64,000 nt of DNA from Capra hircus (lineage: Eukaryota; Chordata; Mammalia; Artiodactyla; Bovidae): the NCBI RefSeq assembly GCF_001704415.2, contig NC_030808.1, positions 83,422,594-83,486,593 on the forward strand, in the 5' to 3' direction. Position numbers and translations under genes: made by a program. This document shows, piece by piece, positions 57,194 through 64,000 of this stretch (position 1 is its first letter; every line of letters starts with the position of its first letter). The notes under the pieces are model-generated. The model had not been told where the DNA came from and did not search any database. It saw nothing but the letters and a program-made list of their open reading frames with translations.

Positions 57194-58915
57194 TGTTCAG
57201 TTCAGTTCAGTAGCTCAGTCATGTCCGACTCTTTGTGACCCCATGAATCGCAGCACGCCAGGCCTCCCTGTCCATCACTAACTCCTGGAGTCCACCCAAA
57301 CTCATGTGTATCGAGTCGGTGATGCCATCCAGCCATCTCATCCTCTGTCATCCCCTTCTCCTCCTGCCCACAATCCCTCCCAGCATCAGATCTTTTCCAG
57401 TGAGTCAACTCTTTGCATGAGGTGGCCAAAGTACTTAAGTTTCAGCTTTAGCATCACTCCTTCCAAAGAATACACAGGACTGATCTCCTTTAGAATGGAC
57501 TGGTTGGATCTCCTTGCAGTCCAAGGGATTCTCAAGAGTCTCCTCCAACACCACAGTTCAAAAGCATCAATTCTTCAGAGCTTAGCTTTCTTCACAGTCT
57601 GACTCTTACATCCATACATGATCACTGGAGAAAACCATAGCCTTGACTAGATGGACCTTTGTTGGCAAAGTAATGTCTCTGGTTTTGAATATCCTGTCTA
57701 GGTTGGTCATAACTTTCCTTCCAAGGAGTAAGCGTCTTTAAATTTCATGGCTGCAATCACCATCTGCAGTTATTTTAAATAAAGTCTGACACTGTTTCCA
57801 CTGTTTCCCCGTCTATTTCCCATGAAGTGATGGGACCAGATGCCATGATCTTCGATTTCTGAATGTTGAGCTTTAAGCCAACTTTTTCACTCTTTTCTTT
57901 CACTTTCATCAAGAGGCTTTTCAGTTCCTCTTCACTTTCTGCCATAAGAGTGGTGTCATCTGCATATCTGAGGTTATTGATATTTCTCCCAGCAATCTTG
58001 ATTCCAGCTTGTGCTTCTTCCAGCCCAGCATTTCTCATGATGTACTCTGCATATAAGTTAAATAAGCAGGGTGACAATATACAGCCTTGACAGACACCTT
58101 TTCCCACTTGGAACCAGTCTGTTGTTCCATGTCCAGTTCTAACTGTTGCTTCCTGACCTGCATATAGGTTTCTCAAGAAGCTGGTCAAGTGGTCTGGTAT
58201 TCCCATCTCTTTCAGAATTTTCCACAGTTTATTATGATCCACACAGTCAAAGGCTTTGGCATAGTCAATAAAGCAGAAATAGATGTTTTTCTGAAACTCT
58301 CTTGCTTTCTTGATGATCCAGCAGATGTTGGCAATTTGATCTCTGGTTCCTCTGCCATTTCTAAAACCAGCATGAACATCAGGAAGTTCACGGTTCATGT
58401 ATTGCTGAAGCCTGGCTTGGAGAATTTTGAGCATTACTTTACTAGCATGCGAGATGAGTGCAATTGTGTGGTAGTTTGAGCATTCTTTGGCATTGCCTCT
58501 GTTTGGGATTGGAATGAAAACTGACCTTTTCCAGTCCTGTGGCCACTGCTGAGTTTTCCAAATTTGCTGACATATTGAGTGCAGCACTTTCACAGCATCG
58601 TCTTTCAGGATTTGAAATAGCTCAACTGGAATTCCATCACCTCCACTTGCTTTGTTTGTAGTGATGCTTTCTAAGGCCCACTTAACTTCACATTCCAGGA
58701 TGTCTGGCTCTAGGTGAGTGATCACACCATCGTGATTATCTTGCTCGTAAAGATCCTTTTTGTACAGTTCTTCCATGTATTCTTGCCACCTCTTCTTAAT
58801 ATCTTCTGCTTCTGTTAGGTCCATACCATTTCTGTCTTTTATTGAGCCCATCTTTATTCCCCACTTTGCAGATGAATAAGCTAAAGCCATTATCTTCACT
58901 ACCTCCACCATAGTT
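57194..58915 (-). mobile_element. BovB LINE copy 2, antisense, with uninterrupted RT frame
   Basis: The antisense BovB 3' part begins with its inverted tail ('gttcagttcagttcagtagc') after a (CATA)n run at 57176-57194. The complement holds a 378-codon open frame (58911-57775) with the reverse-transcriptase motifs FIDYAKAFDCVDHNK (motif A), GVCQGCILSPCLFNLYAEY (motif B) and YADDTTLM (catalytic motif C). The first 20 or so residues are not RT-like, and the endonuclease domain is missing. This is a LINE relic, not a host gene. Confidence 0.95.
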
Positions 58916-58919
58916 TGGC

Positions 58920-61900
58920 CCCAGGTAAATAACAGGGAGGGAACACAGCCTCACCCATCAACAGAAAATTGGATTAAAGATTTACTGAGCATGGCACTGC
59001 CCATCAGAACAACCCAGTTTCCCCCTCAGTTAGTCTCTCTCATAAGGAAGCTTCAATAAGCCTCTTATCCTTCTCCATCAGAGGGCAGACAGACTGAAAA
59101 CCATAATCACAGAAAACTAACCAATCTGATCACATGGACCACAGCCTTGTCTAACTCAATGAAAGTATGACCCATGCCATGTAGGGCCACCCAAGACAGA
59201 TGGGTCATGGTGGAGAGTTCTGAAAAAATGTGGTCTACTGGGGAAGGGGATGGCAAACCACTTCAGCATTCTCGCCTTGAGAACCCCATGAGCAGTACGA
59301 AAAGGCAAAAAGATAGGACACTGAAAGATGAATCCCCAGGTTAGTAGGTGCCCAATATGCTACTGGAGAAGAGTATAGAAATAACTCCAGAAAGAATGGA
59401 GAGACACAGCCAAAGCAAAAACAATACCCAGTTAGGGATGTGACTGGTGATGGAAGTAAAATCTGATGCTGTAAAGAGCAATATTACATAGGAACCTGGA
59501 ATGTTAGGTCCATGAATTAAGGCAAATTGGAAGTGGTCAAACAGGAGATGGCAAGAGTGAACATTGACATTTTACAAATCAGCAAACTAAAATGGACTGG
59601 AATGGGTGAATTGAACTCAGATGACCATTATATCTACTACTGTGGGCAAGAATCCCTTAGAAGAAATGGAGTAGCCATGATGGTCGACAAAAGAGTCTGA
59701 AATGCATTACTTGGATGCAATCTCAAAAATGACAGAATGATCTCTGTTCATTTCCAAGGCAAACCATTCAGTTTTACAGTAATCCAAGTCTATGCCCTGA
59801 CCAGTAATGCTGAAGAAGCTGAAGTTGTATGGTTCTATGAGATCTTCTAGAACTAACACCCAAAAAAGATGTCCTTTTCATGATAGGGGACTGGAATGCA
59901 AAAGTAGGAAGTCAAGCAATACCTGGAGTAACAGGCTAATTTGGCCTTGGAGTATAGAATGAAGCAGGGCAAAGGCTAATACAGTTTTGCCAAGAGAACG
60001 CACTGGTCATAGCAAACACCCTCTTCCAACAACACAAGAGAAGACTCTACGCGTGGACATCACCAGATGGTCAACACCGAAATCAGATTGATTATATTCT
60101 TTGCAGCCAAAGATGGAGAAGCTCTATACAGTCAGCAAAAACAAGACCGGGAGCTGGCTGTGACTCAGATCATGAACGCCTTATTGCCAAATTCAGACGT
60201 AAATTGAAGAAAGTAGGGAAAACCACCTGACCATTAAGGTATGACATAAATCAAATCCCTTATGATTATACAGTGGAAGTGAGAAATAGATTCAAGGGAT
60301 TATATCTGATACACAGAGTGCCTGAAGAACCATGGACAGAGGTTTGTGACATTGTACAGGAGGCAGGGATCAAGACCATCCCCAAGAAAAAGAAATGCAA
60401 AAAGGCCAAATGGTTGTCTGAGAAGGCCTTACAAATAGCTGTGAAAAGAAGAGAAGTGAAAGGCAAAGGAGAAAAGGAAAGATACACCCATTTGAATGCA
60501 GAGTTCCAAAGAATAGCAAGGAGAAATAAGAAAGCCTTCGTCAGTGATCAGTGCAAAGAAATAGAGGAAAACAACAGAATGGGAAAGACTAGAGATCTCT
60601 TCAAGAAAATTAGAGATACCAAGGGAATGTTTCATGCAAAGATGGGCACATTAAAGGACAGAAATGGTTTGGACCTCACAGAAGCAGAAGATATTAAGAA
60701 GAGGTAGCAAGAATACACAGAAGAACTATACAAAAAAGATCTTCATGACCCAGATAATCACAATGGTGTGATCACTCACCTAGAGCCAGACATCCTGGAA
60801 TGCCAAGTCAAGTGGGTCTTAGGAAGCATCACTATAAACAAAGCTAGTGGAAGCGATGGAATTCCAGTTGAGCTATTTCAAATCCTGAAAGATGATGCTG
60901 TGAAAGTGCTGCACTCAATATACCAGCAAATTTGGAAAACTCAGCAGTGGCCACAGGACTGGAAAGGTCATTTTTCATTCAAAAAGTTTTCATTCCAATC
61001 CCAAAGAAAGGCAATGCCAAAGAATGCTCAAACTACCACACAATTGCACTCATCTCACACACTAGTAAAATAATGCTCAAAATTCTCCAAGCCAGGCTCA
61101 ATAGTACGTGAACTGTGAACTTCCAGATGTCAAGGTGGATTTAGAAAAGGCAGAGGAACCAGAGATCAAATTGCCAACATCTGTTGGATCATTGAAAAAG
61201 CGAGAGAATTTCAGAAAAGCATCTACTTTTCTTTATTGACTACACCAAAGCCTTTGACTATGTGTATCACAACAAACTGTGGAAAACTTACAGAGATGGG
61301 AATACCAGACCACCTGACCTGCCTCCTGAGAAATCTGTATGCAGGTGAGGAAGCAGCAGTTAGAACTGGACATGGAACAACAGACTGGTTCCAAATCGGG
61401 AAAGGAGTACGTCAAGTCTGTATATTGTCACCCTGCTTATTCAACTTATATGCAGAGTACATCATGAGAAATGCTAGACTGGATGAAGCACAAGCTAGAA
61501 TCAAGATTTCTGGAAGAAATACTAATAACGTCAGATATGCAGATGATACCACCCTTATGGCAGAAAGTGAAGAAGAATTAAAGAGACTCTTGATGAAAGT
61601 GAGAGGGGAGAGTGAAAAAGCTGGCTTAAAAGTCAACATTCAGCAAACTAAGATCATGGCATCTGGTCCCATCACTTCATGGCAAATAGATGGGGAAACA
61701 ATGGAAACAGTGCGATACTTTATTTGGGGGGACTCCAAAATCACTGCAATTGGTGACTGCTGACACAAAATTAAAAGACACTTGCTCCTTGGAAGAAAAG
61801 TTATGACCAACTTAGGTAGCATATCAAAAAGCAGAGACATTATTTTGCCAACCAAGGTCTGTCTAGTCAAAGCTATAATTTTTCCAGTAGTCATGTATGG

Positions 61901-62325
61901 ATGTGAGAGTTGGACTATAAAGAAAGCTGAGTGCTGAAGAATTGATGGTTTTGAACTGTGTTGTTAGAGAAGACTTTTGAGAGTCCCTCGGACAGCAGGA
62001 GATCCAATCAGTCCATCCTAAAGGAAATCAGTCCTGAATATTTATTGGAAGGACTGATGCTGAAGCTGAAACTGTAATACTTTGGCCACCTGATGTGAAG
62101 AACTGACTCATGTGAAAACACCCTGATGCTGGGAAAGATTGAGAGCAGGAGGAGAAGGGACGACAGAAGATGAGATGATTGGATGGCATTACCACGTCAA
62201 TGTACATGAGTTCGAGTAAATTCTGGGAGTTGGTAATGAACAGGAAGGCCTGGCATACTGCAGTTCATGGGGTCGCAAAGATCGGACACAACTGAGCAAC
62301 TGACCTGAAGTGAACTGAAGCTAAG
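58920..62325 (+). mobile_element. BovB LINE copy 3, near full length, degenerate
   Basis: It starts with the BovB 5' region ('aataacagggagggaacac') head-to-head against copy 2. It runs through the endonuclease region and RT (YADDTTLM at about 61537-61560) to the tail at about 62281-62325. Stops and shifts break the frame (readable blocks at 60273-60707, 60768-61073 and 61236-61763). From 59716 it tracks copy 1 at a constant offset of 9350 bp for more than 1.2 kb. Confidence 0.95.
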
Positions 62326-63813
62326 GCTCTTTGATAATGTATGCTTCATATGTGGAAGAGCAAAACTTGAACTCTGGCAACATTGCTCCCACGTCCTTGC
62401 CTTTAACTTCACTGCTGTACTTAACAGAGTTAAGGGGAAGTGGTTCTCAGTCATGGGTATTGCCAATCAGTATATGCATTTCTAGCTTCCTGTTACTATG
62501 CCTAGAATCATTCAGGTTACAGAGATCCTGCAGAGAATGAGGAGCCCAATGAGTTGTCCATCGTTATAAAATAGGTTCAGCAGTCATACAACCTGGGGCA
62601 GCTATCTGTGCACTTCACTACAGATTTCAATGTACATGTTTAGAAAACCCACAGAAAGATCAAGGGGCTTCCAGTTGGCTCAAAGAGGCTTGGGAGGGCC
62701 TGTGGAGGCAAGACAGTCAACCTCCATCAAGTCTGCCACACATAAGCATCCGGGTGGTATTGGTAACATTAGGTGGATGACATTTTGGCCACCGGACCTA
62801 GAAATGCTCATATCCTGTTGGGTTAATTGCATGTATCCTGTGAGTTTCCCAAAGGGACTGTATATACAAGGGTGGTGACAAGTAAGAACGTAAAGTACCA
62901 CTTAATTACTAGTCTTGTAGTCATCACCCCCAGGGCAGCCTTCTGGTAAAACTGGATTAGAAAGCTACAAATCTAACTAGGGCTTCTCCTCCCCAAATCC
63001 CAATCTTAGTGCCAAATGACTGTGGAGGTTGAAGACGGCTATTTCCCAGGCGTCTTAGTGCCCTGTGGGAAGGAGAGGAGGGAGAGAGAATGATTGAGAG
63101 GTAAGAGTAAGAGCAAGCCTGCCTAATTTCCTCCAGACTCAGCAGATTCTTCACACAGTCATCCTGTCCACTAATAAATGCAATTGCATCAGTTCTGGAA
63201 TGCAACTGTTAGGTCATTAGGTTAGCAACAATTTCTATCCTCTTACGTAATCATAGTGTGTTTAAATGGTAAGATTTTAGTATTTTTCAAATTTTCTATT
63301 AGTAATCACTAATTAATTACCTGTATAATGGAAAGAATACACTCAGTAGAGTGTGGTACCTAGAATTCAATCTTCCAATCCAAGAACAACATCAAGTGCA
63401 ATGTTATACATTGCAAATGAAAATGCTAAAGCATCAGTGTATAAACAGAATCCATGAAGCTTAGAATAGTTAAGGAAGACTTCATGAAGAAAACAACTTT
63501 TTAACTGGGCCTTAAAAATGGGAATGATGGAAAGTATCATTTTTACCACATTACCTTGATTGATTGGTTGCTGTTTGATGTTTTCTGTGGTGTTGGGTAT
63601 GACTTTTTTCTCTTTGGATCAAGTGCCTGGGATCAAAGACTCTCTTTTCCATCTCATCTTCACCTCCAATTTCATCTACTATTTTGAAAATCACTGTAGC
63701 AGCTCAATTAAGCTTTGTTAATCAACTGCATCAGCATGATCCAAGTCAGGGTAAGTGCTCTGAGTTATTAGCCAACTAGCCAAATTAATGGCAGGTTTCC
63801 TTTATCTCTCTAG
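62326..63813. other. Intron before exon K, unassigned
   Basis: About 1.5 kb with no named repeat; it ends in the pyrimidine-rich acceptor of exon K. Confidence 0.6.
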
Positions 63814-63905
63814 TTCCTCAACAGAAAACATCTGAGGAACCTTATGCAGAGACAGATTTAAACTCAGAGGAAAAGGAAGATAATGAGACTAAATCTGAAG
63901 TCAAG
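63814..63905 (+). CDS. MCF2L2: MCF2L2 exon K (acidic linker before DH domain)
   Basis: The exon is 92 bp with acceptor tttatctctctag and donor gtaaga. It completes the Val codon begun in exon J and encodes residues 468-497: PQQKTSEEPYAETDLN followed by an acidic EEKEDNETKSEVK. TSEEPY.ET.LN and ETK.EVK match human MCF2L2 as I recall it, but the stretch after the first Val looks about three codons shorter than in human. The low-complexity acidic linker leads toward the DH domain, which begins beyond the window. Confidence 0.9.
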
Positions 63906-63965
63906 GTAAGATCACCTTTCCTTTACTGATAGAAATTTCTGACATGTATAAAAGTGCTGCCATCA

Positions 63966-64000
63966 GTCAGTCAGTTCAGTCACTCAGCTGTGTCCCCATG
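63966..64000 (-). repeat. BovB or Bov SINE 3' end, antisense, cut by window edge
   Basis: 'cagtcagtcagttcagtcac' followed by 'tcagctgtgtccccatg' is the start of an antisense BovB/Bov-A 3' end. Confidence 0.8.

Larger units (their letters stand above)
1..64000 (+). other. MCF2L2: MCF2L2 gene body, internal part (exons A-K plus introns)
   Basis: MCF2L2 belongs to the DBL/MCF2 family of Rho guanine-nucleotide exchange factors: an N-terminal Sec14/CRAL-TRIO domain, a spectrin-like region, then DH-PH catalytic domains. Eleven exons in this window join without a stop into 497 codons. The assignment rests on close agreement, from memory, with human MCF2L2, for example IDRRRDKWSS in exon A, QRTFTDIGIKYY in B, ASQAVDKCQSREGVDIAL in I and LAARQTRPVQPVAP in J. 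The paralogues MCF2L and MCF2 match clearly less well, especially in exons A, E and J. Introns run from about 0.6 kb to 10.4 kb. The 5' exons and the DH-PH exons are outside the window. B3GNT5, which I recall lying inside the human MCF2L2 locus, was not found here. Confidence 0.93.

Noticed and set aside
57775..58911. 378-codon minus-strand frame as a host gene (the size of a B3GNT5-like protein)
   Set aside because: It reads as BovB reverse transcriptase (YADDTTLM, FIDYAKAFDCVDHNK) and has none of the glycosyltransferase features.

Overview
This window is nuclear DNA from a ruminant, most likely a bovid close to cattle. The evidence is the dense cover of BovB LINEs, Bov-tA and Bov-A2 SINEs, CHR-type tRNA SINEs and a bovine-type mariner miniature element, over older mammalian L1, L2 and MIR remnants. 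Species within the bovids cannot be separated by reading alone.

The only host gene I can support is MCF2L2, a DBL/MCF2-family Rho guanine-nucleotide exchange factor, on the + strand. Eleven consecutive internal coding exons (called A to K here) lie at 7968-8058, 10298-10417, 19723-19839, 21153-21302, 30359-30483, 31095-31209, 31807-31926, 40344-40535, 42927-43118, 53225-53402 and 63814-63905. All have AG acceptors and GT donors. Joined, they give 1492 bp that read open for 497 codons. They cover the C-terminal part of the Sec14/CRAL-TRIO domain (A-C), the helical and spectrin-like region (D-J) and the start of the acidic linker before the DH domain (K). The first exons lie upstream of the window. 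The DH and PH domains lie downstream.

Layout: 1-7967 is upstream intron (BovB, L1, SINEs, mariner). 8059-30358 holds exons A to D in long introns rich in SINEs and two informative L1 insertions (13.68-15.47 kb and 26.87-27.96 kb). 30.36-31.93 kb is a compact cluster of exons E, F and G. 31.93-43.12 kb carries exons H and I among L2 and MIR remnants. 43.1-63.8 kb is dominated by LINEs: an ancient L1 at 45.5-48.4 kb, and BovB copies at 50.33-52.98 kb (+), 57.19-58.92 kb (-) and 58.92-62.32 kb (+) around exon J.

No new multi-gene system is visible; this is the middle of one large gene. The best leads are retroelement events. First, an L1 copy at 26.87 kb carries the exact junction, including host flank, of another L1 12 kb upstream. 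Second, two same-orientation BovB copies 9350 bp apart are about 99% alike over 1.3 kb but clearly more diverged toward their 3' ends, and they flank exon J. Third, inverted BovB arms sit close to exon J. Fourth, a mariner hairpin resembles the source of a ruminant microRNA family.
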